A model generated the notes under the pieces. The model saw nothing but the letters and a program-made list of their open reading frames with translations. It was not told the origin of the DNA and ran no database searches. From contig NZ_JAKNQL010000023.1 in the NCBI RefSeq assembly GCF_022662375.1, forward strand, positions 30,701-94,700: a stretch of 64,000 nt of DNA. Direction: 5' to 3'. A program made the translations under genes and the position numbers. Below are positions 6,854-13,802 of this stretch, one piece after another; position 1 is the first letter of the stretch, and each line of letters starts with the position of its first letter. The stretch comes from Pseudomonas sp. CROZ-RG-20F-R04-15. GTDB taxonomy: Bacteria; Pseudomonadota; Gammaproteobacteria; Pseudomonadales; Pseudomonadaceae.

Positions 6854-7591
6854 ATGGTTCAAATAGAAGATTTACGCTTTGCGTTCATCGCCCGCCTCAA
6901 GAAGGCGCTGGCGGCAAAAGAAATTCCTGAGTGGGGTGCTGGCGCTCGCCTGGCGAAAATGGCCGGAGTCACGCCGAAAGCCACCAGCAAATGGTTGAAC
7001 GGAGAGTCGATGCCGGGCGGAGCAAAAATGCTCGCCGTGGCAAATGCTCTCGGTGTTCGCGTCGAGTGGCTGGAGTACGGGCGCGGCGAGATGGTTGAGG
7101 GAGCGCCGCCTCAAGCTGCAGAGGCTCGGATACCGCCTCGCGGCTTTGAGCTGCAGGATGATCCGAGTTACACCGGAGTTCTCCAGCTCACTGCGCGCGG
7201 CTCCACCGGCGAAGGCGACGATAATCCCCACGTCGAGATTCGTGGCGTCATGGCCTTCAAATCGTCTTGGCTGCGGGCGAACAACCTGAACCAGCGACAC
7301 CTGGACGTCATTTACGCGAACGGGCACAGCATGGAGCCAACCATCAACGACGGCGACGTGCTTCTGGTGGACGAGTCGAAAATCGAGCCGAAGGACGGCC
7401 AGATATTCGCCATGCAGAGCACCACCAAAGGTACGATCGTGAAGCGGTTGGTGAAATCGGACATCGAAGGCTGGATCATCCGGAGCGACAACCCTGACAA
7501 GGCGCGTTACGGTGATGAGGCTCTGCGGGATGGGGAGATAAACGAGGTTCGAATCATCGGGCGCGTGGTATGGCGCGGCGGGATGATCTAA
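6854..7591 (+). CDS. CI-type repressor, S24 peptidase family
   Basis: A 245-residue repressor: N-terminal helix-turn-helix at about 28-65 (ARLAKMAGVTPKATSKWLNG) and a C-terminal LexA/CI peptidase domain with Ser159 in NGHSMEPTINDGD and Lys197 in GTIVKRL. I prefer ATG 6854 over the in-frame ATG 6809 because operator-like half-sites fill 6824-6851; neither start has a clear ribosome site, so leaderless translation is possible. The hinge shows no Ala-Gly pair, so the autocleavage site is unclear and release may rely on an antirepressor. Confidence 0.92.
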   Translation: MVQIEDLRFAFIARLKKALAAKEIPEWGAGARLAKMAGVTPKATSKWLNGESMPGGAKMLAVANALGVRVEWLEYGRGEMVEGAPPQAAEARIPPRGFELQDDPSYTGVLQLTARGSTGEGDDNPHVEIRGVMAFKSSWLRANNLNQRHLDVIYANGHSMEPTINDGDVLLVDESKIEPKDGQIFAMQSTTKGTIVKRLVKSDIEGWIIRSDNPDKARYGDEALRDGEINEVRIIGRVVWRGGMI

Positions 7592-7605
7592 GAATCAGCA
7601 GCATC

Positions 7606-7632
7606 AAGCCCAGTTCTCAGCTGGGCTTTTTT
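7606..7632 (+). terminator. Terminator after cI
   Basis: An 8-bp stem AAGCCCAG/CTGGGCTT with a 7-nt loop and six T, starting 15 nt after the cI stop. Confidence 0.9.
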
Positions 7633-7641
7633 ACACCTGCT

Positions 7642-8004
7642 TCACGGCTGCCTGATGTCGATACCGGATGCATAGCCATCGGCGCGAGACTGAGCGAAGG
7701 CGCTGCACGTTATGACGCCCTTCATCGCTCGCGCCGTATCCCAGCCATCCATGTATAGCTTCACCACAGCCGTTCTCCTGAGTTGTGGCATTTCCTTCAC
7801 CTTTCCCTCAAGGCGTAGCCACTTTATGAAATCGCCTTCGTTCAGCCCGTTTTTGAAATCAGAGCATCCTGATAGCCATACCTGCTGAGCATCATAGGTG
7901 GCCTCGTCTGCGTCGTACGGCGCCTTGGGTGTCTCCGTCTCGCCGTAGGCCGAGCAATACACGGTTATCAGTGCCAGCGCGGACGCTGCAATCCGTCTTC
8001 TCAC
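7642..8004 (-). CDS. Exported phage protein of unknown function
   Basis: A 120-residue protein. I chose GTG 8004, 9 nt after GGAGG; a GTG at 8013 is only 3 nt away. It begins MRRRIAASALALITVYCSAYG, a good signal peptide. The mature part has two cysteines (in LSGCSDF and ITCSAF) that could form a disulfide. It lies alone, convergent to cI, and so may be expressed in the lysogen. Such genes often alter the host envelope or exclude other phages, but no family is recognised. Confidence 0.75.
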   Translation of the reverse strand: MRRRIAASALALITVYCSAYGETETPKAPYDADEATYDAQQVWLSGCSDFKNGLNEGDFIKWLRLEGKVKEMPQLRRTAVVKLYMDGWDTARAMKGVITCSAFAQSRADGYASGIDIRQP

Positions 8005-8062
8005 AATCCACACCCTCCTCTAGTTGACCCCCATTTTAGCGCCTTGCGTCTGGTCCAGATCG

Positions 8063-8134
8063 GTGAAATGTGTACCTTCGATAAAAATATGTACTTTTGG
8101 TACTTGACCTATGTGAACCATTGGTACATATTTC
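8063..8134 (+). promoter_or_regulatory. Rightward early promoter with operator half-sites
   Basis: TTGACC (8104-8109), 17-nt spacer, CATATT (8127-8132). GTAC-centred half-sites of the kind seen between cI and cro (TGTACC, TGTACTTTTGGTACT, GGTACATAT) overlap and flank it. It would drive the long plus-strand early operon and be controlled by the same repressor. Binding is inferred. Confidence 0.6.
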
Positions 8135-8402
8135 ACCCATCGCAGCGACACACAGCCACTGCGAAGGGCCTCAGCAGACCAGCCGCTCTTTAGCGATACC
8201 GCAAGACCTTGCCGGATCACCACCGGCCCAGATTCGAAGGCAGCGATGAACCGGCCTCAACGGTTCAGAGGGTTGGCAACTGACCCGGGCGTGCAGCGTA
8301 AAGCGCCAAATCCAGTTTTCCGGCGGACAGAGTCGCGGCCGGACAAACAATTTGAGAATCAAGCCGGTGACTGCGCCAGTAGCGGGTCACGGCGGAAAGC
8401 AT
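8135..8402 (+). other. Untranslated leader of the rightward early operon
   Basis: About 270 nt between the putative promoter and the first structured leader. I see no gene with a ribosome binding site and no terminator. It may hold antitermination (nut-like) sites, but none is clear to me. Confidence 0.4.
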
Positions 8403-8457
8403 CACTGGAGCGCCTTGGCGACAGGGCGTTCTGGGATGACAACCGGAGGGCAGCACA
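8403..8457 (+). promoter_or_regulatory. Structured leader, copy 1
   Basis: TCACTGG, a 6-bp hairpin (AGCGCC/GGCGTT, one G-U) with loop TTGGCGACAG, then a CAACCGGAGGGCA ribosome site before the ATG at 8458. The same arrangement precedes the next two genes. Confidence 0.7.
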
Positions 8458-8676
8458 ATGTTCAACATGGCAACTATGGCGGCCGAGGAGTGCCGCGATG
8501 AATCATCTTTCCTCGCTTATCGCGACTGGCTGAACAAGGCTGGAAATGTCCTTGGGCATTACGTCGTTGAGGGATCGCAGGAAGAAAGCGACCTGTTCGA
8601 CCTGTATTCAGATGGCTGCATGCCACGTGAAGCAGCGACTGAGCTTCTTGCGCAACAGGCGACCATCGCGGCATGA
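8458..8676 (+). CDS. Small phage early protein
   Basis: A 72-residue protein starting MFNMATMAAEECRDESSFLA, with GGAGG 9 nt upstream. Acidic, no membrane segment, with YRDWLNKAGN and a C-terminal helix PREAATELLAQQA. It is the first gene of the rightward operon. No family is recognised. Confidence 0.75.
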   Translation: MFNMATMAAEECRDESSFLAYRDWLNKAGNVLGHYVVEGSQEESDLFDLYSDGCMPREAATELLAQQATIAA

Positions 8677-8684
8677 CGGTCTTT

Positions 8685-8737
8685 TCACTGATGCACCTGG
8701 TGACGGGTGCATTGGGAAAACAACCGAGGGCAACACG
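8685..8737 (+). promoter_or_regulatory. Structured leader, copy 2
   Basis: TCACTG, then a perfect 7-bp hairpin ATGCACC/GGTGCAT with loop TGGTGACG, then CAACCGAGGGCAACACG and the ATG at 8738. Stem sequence differs fully from copies 1 and 3 while pairing is kept. Confidence 0.7.
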
Positions 8738-8923
8738 ATGAACAAGGTCATCCACATCACCCTGCGCGGTGAGCTGCAGGTCTTCGCAGACGCCGACCTG
8801 AATGCCTGCATCCGAGAGGCGAACAGGCTCAACGCTGAACGCGGATTCACCAGTGGTGTACGTGTCGTTGAGTGCGAAGACGGCCATCGAATGACGGCGG
8901 CTGACTGCAAGGCTGCTGCTTGA
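8738..8923 (+). CDS. Small phage early protein
   Basis: A 61-residue protein starting MNKVIHITLRGELQVFADAD. ATG 8738 follows CGAGGGCA. A compact alpha/beta pattern with two cysteines in the second half (VECEDG and ADCKAA). Function unknown. Confidence 0.75.
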   Translation: MNKVIHITLRGELQVFADADLNACIREANRLNAERGFTSGVRVVECEDGHRMTAADCKAAA

Positions 8924-8926
8924 AGA

Positions 8927-8989
8927 TTTCACTGGCTGGCCTTGGCGACAGGGCCAGACGGGAAATCAACCGCCCTGGAGGGCAAGACG
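8927..8989 (+). promoter_or_regulatory. Structured leader, copy 3
   Basis: TCACTGG, a perfect 6-bp hairpin CTGGCC/GGCCAG with loop TTGGCGACAG (identical to copy 1), then CAACCGCCCTGGAGGGCAAGACG and the ATG at 8990. Stem changes relative to copies 1 and 2 are compensatory. Confidence 0.7.
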
Positions 8990-9205
8990 ATGCCAGACCC
9001 AAATAGCCCAAACGGCTGCTACCAGCGCCACGGTTATACGGTTGAGCGCACGCTGCGCAAGAGCGGCTTCGGTCATCACCGAGCGATCTACGACCAGAAC
9101 GGTCAGCAGGTTCTGAATCGCGCTGGATACGGCGTAGAGATTCAGTTTTGCACTGAGCGCGGATTGATGCTGAAAGATGATCAGGTCCCGCTGCAAACCG
9201 CGTAG
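8990..9205 (+). CDS. Small phage early protein
   Basis: A 71-residue protein starting MPDPNSPNGCYQRHGYTVER, ATG 8990 with GGAGGGCA upstream. It is rich in beta-forming residues (HRAIYDQNGQQVLNRAGYGVE) without recognisable motifs. Third gene in the set with a shared leader. Confidence 0.75.
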   Translation: MPDPNSPNGCYQRHGYTVERTLRKSGFGHHRAIYDQNGQQVLNRAGYGVEIQFCTERGLMLKDDQVPLQTA

Positions 9206-9642
9206 CTGCCATCCACAGCGCTTGAAACGGAATACATGGGCCTGACACGACAGCCTGTCGTTAACTGCCCGATCCTCTCTATGAGAGCGCATCGGGGTGT
9301 GATCTGCGTAGCTCAATGGTAGAGCTACCCCCGACCGGAATAGGGCTGGATGCCCATAGGTTGGAACCGTGGTGGTTGCGGGCTTCGAAACCCGTCGTAG
9401 ATCACACCCCGATGCGGACGAAAATGCGGTCTATAACCGCCCACCTGCATCAAGTCCCGTAGTGCCCAGTAGCACAGGGACTCAAAACCCTGGGCCACGG
9501 CCAGCAGAGGCTGGCGCCGGAGACGTAACCGGCATCACTTCCCCGACACCACCCGAATGCACTCCCCTCCGCGCCCAACGGCAACCAGCGGAGCGGATGA
9601 GTGCATCCGAGTTTTGTTGGATCAACCACAGAGGTTTCCGTA
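9206..9642 (+). other. 437-bp non-coding, densely structured region
   Basis: No credible gene. Plus-strand hairpins occur at 9247-9261 (ACGACA/TGTCGT), 9275-9287 (CTCTC/GAGAG), 9288-9416 (21-bp stem with tRNA-like interior), 9426-9440 (GCGGT/ACCGC), 9453-9482 (AGTCCC/GGGACT enclosing GTGC/GCAC), 9500-9515 (GCCAGC/GCTGGC), 9516-9533 (GCCGG/CCGGC) and 9557-9606 (ATGCACTC/GAGTGCAT enclosing CTCCGC/GCGGAG). This is too many for chance and suggests a large structured RNA. Confidence 0.7.
9288..9416 (+). ncRNA. tRNA-like RNA with an extended 21-bp terminal stem (candidate)
   Basis: The arms 9288-9308 and 9396-9416 pair over 21 bp with one G-U. Inside, directly after the stem, come TA and a canonical D-arm (GCTC AATGGTA GAGC). 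Before the right arm is a T-arm-like GCGGG/CCCGT stem with an 8-nt loop CTTCGAAA instead of 7. The segment between them is about 52 nt rather than the usual 23-40 and folds as GGGC/GCCC and GGTT/AACC hairpins, with no clear anticodon arm. It is not a normal tRNA; a tRNA mimic or part of a larger RNA is my inference. Confidence 0.6.
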
Positions 9643-10230
9643 ATGCCGAAGATCATTGATGTGATCAGGACGAAGCAGGGGCAGACGTTTCTGCTGCTAG
9701 ACGAATTACCCCGCTGCGTTTACGAGCGCACCGGAAACCTTCTGGTATCGAACGACGGCGGCTTTTACGACTTCCTCCAAATTGTGCCGGGGTCGCGCGA
9801 CGCCTTCGCCGGGCGGGAATTCACGATCCAGCTCACGGATGGGTCAACGCTGGAATGCAGGGGTCAGGTCTGGTCGTGCGGTGCCGATGTTGGCGTGCCA
9901 ACCGCGCAGGTCGGCGTCGGTACCCTTGAGTCTCTTGCGCGCTGCTACGTCTTCAGCTCGGCCACAGTTGACGTATCGCTGGTAAACGAATGGCTCTCGA
10001 AAAACAAGCCGAGCAGCCGGTATTACAAGTACGACAAGCGCGAGACGGTCGAGTACTGGGAAGCCATTTACCGCACCGAAAAATGGGGGAATCGAATTTC
10101 TCCAACTCGAGCTCGGAAGCTCCGCAAGCGCGGCGCGACCATCTGGCGCGTAGATGGCAGACCAACTTGGAGCGCCCGCTTCGAGAAGCGCAAAGCTCAA
10201 ATCCTCGCGGATATCGCAGCAGACTCCTGA
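9643..10230 (+). CDS. Phage hypothetical protein
   Basis: A 195-residue protein starting MPKIIDVIRTKQGQTFLLLD (ATG 9643 with AGAGG upstream; the frame extends to 9601 through the structured region, which I exclude). The first 120 residues look beta-rich (DELPRCVYERTGNLLVSNDG), then a Lys/Arg-rich C-terminal third with YYKYDKRETVEYWEAIYRTE. It may bind nucleic acid, but no family is recognised. Confidence 0.75.
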   Translation: MPKIIDVIRTKQGQTFLLLDELPRCVYERTGNLLVSNDGGFYDFLQIVPGSRDAFAGREFTIQLTDGSTLECRGQVWSCGADVGVPTAQVGVGTLESLARCYVFSSATVDVSLVNEWLSKNKPSSRYYKYDKRETVEYWEAIYRTEKWGNRISPTRARKLRKRGATIWRVDGRPTWSARFEKRKAQILADIAADS

Positions 10231-10254
10231 TCTACCGCCACTCTGGAGGCAACC

Positions 10255-10683
10255 ATGAACGCAGCACTGAAGATTTGTCAGGCCATGCACGACGCGCAGT
10301 TGCCTCCGATGGTGAGCGAGAGCGCGCAGGAAGTGGCTCGGGCTGAGTGGCTTTACAACGCCGTCGAGCAGTTGACGCGGTTCGGCTGCGACGTCTCATT
10401 CCAGCGCCGCATGCGGCCAGCTCAGGGCGTCACGCTGTCCCAGTTCGCTCTGGCAGTTGATGAGCATGCAAACGGACGGATTGCAGGCTGCGAGATCACC
10501 ACGGCTTCGCTGGGCTTCTTGCTGATCGCCGCCGAACGAGGTCACGCGGACAAGGTCGCCTCCGCCGAACTGCTCGGCCCCAGCGACCACCCACTGGGCA
10601 AGCTCGGCGAAATCGCAGAGGCCCTACTTCGACCCCTTGTCGATGACGCGCTGATCGCCCAGGCCGAGGACAACGAGCTATGA
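10255..10683 (+). CDS. Phage hypothetical protein
   Basis: A 142-residue helical protein starting MNAALKICQAMHDAQLPPMV, with GGAGG 6 nt upstream. Includes VTLSQFALAVDEHANGRIAG. Its stop overlaps the next start (ATGA). No recognised domain. Confidence 0.75.
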   Translation: MNAALKICQAMHDAQLPPMVSESAQEVARAEWLYNAVEQLTRFGCDVSFQRRMRPAQGVTLSQFALAVDEHANGRIAGCEITTASLGFLLIAAERGHADKVASAELLGPSDHPLGKLGEIAEALLRPLVDDALIAQAEDNEL

Positions 10684-10895
10684 GCAATCAGGTAGCACTG
10701 GCCCGGCTGGGCCTTGAGATCGCGAAGATGCGCAAGTCCTGCACACCGGTACCGGATCGCACCTTCGTCATGGGCATGATCGAAATGGCTGAGTTCGCCG
10801 AGATCATCGATACCCGCACCGCCAATCGTTATCGCGATGCGCTGGACGCCAAGTTCGTCGAGCGCAACGACTACCTGAAAGGAGTTTCCGCATGA
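10680..10895 (+). CDS. Small phage hypothetical protein
   Basis: A 71-residue acidic helical protein starting MSNQVALARLGLEIAKMRKS. It is translationally coupled to both neighbours through ATGA overlaps, which supports its being real. Function unknown. Confidence 0.7.
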   Translation: MSNQVALARLGLEIAKMRKSCTPVPDRTFVMGMIEMAEFAEIIDTRTANRYRDALDAKFVERNDYLKGVSA

Positions 10896-11086
10896 CAACC
10901 CCGCCGGTGAAAACGTTGGTTGATGAGCAGCTCGACGACATCGAGCGCCGCATCGCGATACTCGGCTTCGGCCTTCCCTTCAATGAGGTGATAGGCCGCA
11001 CGCGCGAGGATCTGGTCGACAACCTCCCGCAGCGCCTGTCGGTAACCATGAAAGGCGGACGCATCGCCGTGAGGGCTCGACTATGA
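10892..11086 (+). CDS. Small phage hypothetical protein
   Basis: A 64-residue protein starting MTTPPVKTLVDEQLDDIERR, with AAAGGAG upstream in the end of the preceding gene. Coupled to both neighbours by 4-bp overlaps. Function unknown. Confidence 0.7.
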   Translation: MTTPPVKTLVDEQLDDIERRIAILGFGLPFNEVIGRTREDLVDNLPQRLSVTMKGGRIAVRARL

Positions 11087-11208
11087 ATCTCGTCTACTGG
11101 ATTCTCGTTGCGGTTCTGGTAGCCGGTGCAGGAGCCTACGGCGTCGTTCGCGATGGTCAGGGTACGTGCCAGGTGCCGCGCTCCACCACCTACCACGTGT
11201 TCCGATGA
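11083..11208 (+). CDS. Phage membrane micropeptide, 41 residues
   Basis: MNLVYWILVAVLVAGAGAYG followed by a short polar tail with one Cys. One N-terminal membrane span. It overlaps the preceding and following genes by ATGA, which makes it likely to be translated. It is below usual annotation cut-offs. Confidence 0.6.
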   Translation: MNLVYWILVAVLVAGAGAYGVVRDGQGTCQVPRSTTYHVFR

Positions 11209-11321
11209 CCAGTCTTCAGCGGGCACGCCGCGTGCTGATCCGGCGCGGATCGTTCTCTGCCATCGGCGTTTTCACCTTCCTGATGCTGCTCAGCGCCCTC
11301 GCCGATCGCGTCACTCAATAA
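11205..11321 (+). CDS. Phage membrane micropeptide, 38 residues
   Basis: MTSLQRARRVLIRRGSFSAI followed by a hydrophobic segment (GVFTFLMLLSALA). A basic N-terminus and single span predict an N-in inner-membrane peptide. Coupled by ATGA to the preceding micropeptide. Confidence 0.55.
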   Translation: MTSLQRARRVLIRRGSFSAIGVFTFLMLLSALADRVTQ

Positions 11322-11364
11322 CCCAAGCATTCAATCGCTGCGCATGTCGCGGCAAGGATTTCCC

Positions 11365-12183
11365 GTGAGCGCAGTAATGAAGCAGGAAGATCAGTTGCCT
11401 GCGATGTCTGAGGCGGCTCTTGTTGAAGTGCTGAGCAGCAGCCTCTATCCCGGCGCAGAGAAGAATTCGGTTGTGATGGTTTTGGCTTATTGCCAGGCCG
11501 CACACCTCGACCCAATGTTGAAGCCTGTGCACATCGTGCCTATCTGGAACGCCAAGGCGAAGAAGATGCAGGACACGGTCATGCCTGGCATTGGCCTCTA
11601 TCGCATTCAAGCGGCGCGAACCGGACAGTACGCAGGGATCAGCGATCCTGAATACGGGCCGCCAATCACCGCAAAGCTGGGCGGCGTGGACGTCACCTAT
11701 CCAGAGTGGTGCCGGGTGACCGTCAAGCGCCAAATGTCGAACGGCCTCGTTGCCGAGTTCACCGCAAACGAGCGCTGGCTTGAGAACTACGCAACGGCCG
11801 GCAAGGACACGATTGCCCCAAACACCATGTGGAAGCGCCGCGCTTTCGCCCAGCTCGCCAAGTGCGCCGAGGCCCAAGCGCTGCGCAAGGCATTCCCTGA
11901 GGTCGGATCAGCGCCAACTGCCGACGAGATGGAAGGCAAAACATTCGAAGAGGCGCCGCGTGATGTGAGTCCGCAGCGGCAGCAAGAGTCTGAGCCAGAA
12001 GCTCTTCCGCCCTACTCCGATGATCTCCTGAAAGAGAACATCGCCAAATGGCAGCCACTGGTTGATGCCAACCGAACCAGCCCAGAACACCTGATCGCGA
12101 CCATCAGCAGCAAGTACACGCTGAGCCCGGCGCAGATCGAAAAAATCCAGAACCTGAAAGCCCTCGATGGAGATACAGCATGA
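11365..12183 (+). CDS. RecT/Bet-family single-strand annealing protein
   Basis: About 272 residues. GTG 11365 is preferred because AAGGA lies 7 nt upstream; an ATG at 11344 and another at 11377 are in frame. The block ending in PVHIVPIWNAK, then VMPGIGLYRIQAARTGQYAG and MWKRRAFAQLAKCAEAQALR, is typical of the phage Bet/RecT family, which anneals single strands during phage recombination. The C-terminal tail after about residue 200 is low-complexity, then a helical domain. Overlaps its exonuclease partner by 4 bp. Confidence 0.9.
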   Translation: MSAVMKQEDQLPAMSEAALVEVLSSSLYPGAEKNSVVMVLAYCQAAHLDPMLKPVHIVPIWNAKAKKMQDTVMPGIGLYRIQAARTGQYAGISDPEYGPPITAKLGGVDVTYPEWCRVTVKRQMSNGLVAEFTANERWLENYATAGKDTIAPNTMWKRRAFAQLAKCAEAQALRKAFPEVGSAPTADEMEGKTFEEAPRDVSPQRQQESEPEALPPYSDDLLKENIAKWQPLVDANRTSPEHLIATISSKYTLSPAQIEKIQNLKALDGDTA

Positions 12184-13802
12184 AAATTCACAATGTAGCT
12201 CAAGGCTCCGCCGAGTGGCATGCACTCCGCGCCAAGCACTTCACTGCCTCTGAAGCGCCCGCAATGATGGGTGCCTCGAAGTACCAGACCCGCACCGATC
12301 TGTTGACCATGAAGAAAACCGGCATTACGCCGGAGGTCACTCAGGCGCAGCAGTACATCTTCGACAAAGGCCACGCAACTGAAGCGCTCGCTCGGCCGCT
12401 GGTTGAAGTCATGATCGGCGAAGAGTTGTATCCAGTCGTGGGCACCGACGGCAATCTGCTCGCCTCCATGGACGGCGCGACGATGCTGGGCGAGACCCTT
12501 TTCGAGCACAAGCTTTGGAACGAATCGTTGGTCGCCCAGGTGAAGGCCGGCGAGCTGGATCCGCACTACTACTGGCAGCTTGAGCAGCAACTGCTGGTGA
12601 GTGGCGCCGAGCGCGTGATTTTCGTTTGCTCCGACGGCACTGCCGAAAACTTCGTGCACATGGAATACCGACCTGTCGCCGGCCGCGCCGCGCAGTTGGT
12701 TGAAGGCTGGAAACAGTTCGAGGTCGACCTGGCCAACTTCGAAATGGCCGAGGCGCCGTCGATTATCGTCGGCAAGGCCCCGGACGAGCTGCCAGCGCTA
12801 CGCATCGAACTGACCGGCATGGTCACCGCGAGCAACCTTAAGGTGTTCGAGGATTCGGCTCTCGCTGTCATTGACTCTGTGAAAACCACCCTGCAGACCG
12901 ACCAAGACTTTGCCGACGCGAAGAAGGCGGTCAAGTGGTGTGGCGATGTCGAAGAAGCCGTTGCGGTAGCGAAGAAGCAAGCGCTCTCCCAAACACAAAG
13001 CATTGACGAGCTTTTCTCGTCTCTGGATCGAATCAGCGCACATGCTCGCGAGACGCGCTTGAAGGTCGACAAGCTTGTGAAGGCTCAAGAGCTGCTGGTG
13101 AAGACCAACATCAAGCAGAAGGCGGAACAGTCGCTGGCGGATCACGTCGCGGCCATCAATAAAACACTGGGCCGGGTGACGCTGCCAGCGGTTGCTTCAG
13201 ACTTCGCCGGCGCGATGAAGAACAAGCGCACGATCGCCAGCCTGCAGGACGCCGTCGATACCGAGCTGGCTCGAGCAAAAATCGCCGCGAGCCAGTCAGC
13301 AGATGCCATTCGCTTGAATTTGACCAGCTTGGCCGAGCTCGCGCCCGACCATGCATTCTTGTTCAGCGATATTCAGCAACTCGTCCTCAAGGCCAACGAT
13401 GACCTGGTCGCACTGATCAAGGTGCGAATCTCTGAACACCAAAAGGCTGAGGAGCAAAAAGCCGAAGCGCAGCGCGAGCAGATCCGACAACAGGAGCTGC
13501 AACGGATTGAAGCTGAGGCGAAAGCCAAGGCCCCTGCTGAGCCTGCACCAGTCGCTTCCCCGGTATCGGTGAAAGCCGCCGCGCCTGCTCAGTCTGCCTC
13601 GAAGCCAGCAACCACAACTTCGGTACCGGTGAGCCTGCAGGCCGAAGTGTTCGATCTGGAGTCGCTGATCAAAGCAGTTGCCTACGGCCAAGCGCCTATC
13701 TCGGTGCTGACCGTGAGCTGGGAAAACCTCGACGCACTTGTCGCCGATCAGGGCGGCAAATTCAGCATGGCCGGCGTGAGGCTGGTGAAGGTGGCAGCAT
13801 GA
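12180..13802 (+). CDS. YqaJ-type phage exonuclease with long C-terminal extension
   Basis: A 540-residue protein. Residues 1 to about 185 form a YqaJ/lambda-exonuclease-like nuclease: FTASEAPAMMG, Glu in GHATEALARP (64-73), Asp98 in SMDG, the E109-x-K111 pair in FEHK, and YYWQLEQQLL (130-139). It makes 3' tails for the annealing protein just upstream. The remaining 350 residues are long charged helices, an Ala/Pro/Glu linker (about 445-500) and a small C-terminal domain. The extension roughly doubles the usual 200-300 residue length and may be a separate domain fused to the nuclease. Confidence 0.88.
   Translation: MKIHNVAQGSAEWHALRAKHFTASEAPAMMGASKYQTRTDLLTMKKTGITPEVTQAQQYIFDKGHATEALARPLVEVMIGEELYPVVGTDGNLLASMDGATMLGETLFEHKLWNESLVAQVKAGELDPHYYWQLEQQLLVSGAERVIFVCSDGTAENFVHMEYRPVAGRAAQLVEGWKQFEVDLANFEMAEAPSIIVGKAPDELPALRIELTGMVTASNLKVFEDSALAVIDSVKTTLQTDQDFADAKKAVKWCGDVEEAVAVAKKQALSQTQSIDELFSSLDRISAHARETRLKVDKLVKAQELLVKTNIKQKAEQSLADHVAAINKTLGRVTLPAVASDFAGAMKNKRTIASLQDAVDTELARAKIAASQSADAIRLNLTSLAELAPDHAFLFSDIQQLVLKANDDLVALIKVRISEHQKAEEQKAEAQREQIRQQELQRIEAEAKAKAPAEPAPVASPVSVKAAAPAQSASKPATTTSVPVSLQAEVFDLESLIKAVAYGQAPISVLTVSWENLDALVADQGGKFSMAGVRLVKVAA

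Noticed and set aside
8020..8223. Minus-strand 67-codon frame over the rightward promoter
   Set aside because: Lies on operator and promoter sequence, no ribosome site, no domain.
8246..8533. Plus-strand 95-codon frame before the first early gene
   Set aside because: Runs through the structured leader and overlaps the gene at 8458 out of frame; no ribosome site.
9301..9404. Ordinary tRNA gene at this place
   Set aside because: D-arm and acceptor fit, but the T-loop has 8 nt, the middle segment is too long and no anticodon arm can be drawn, so I list it as tRNA-like instead.
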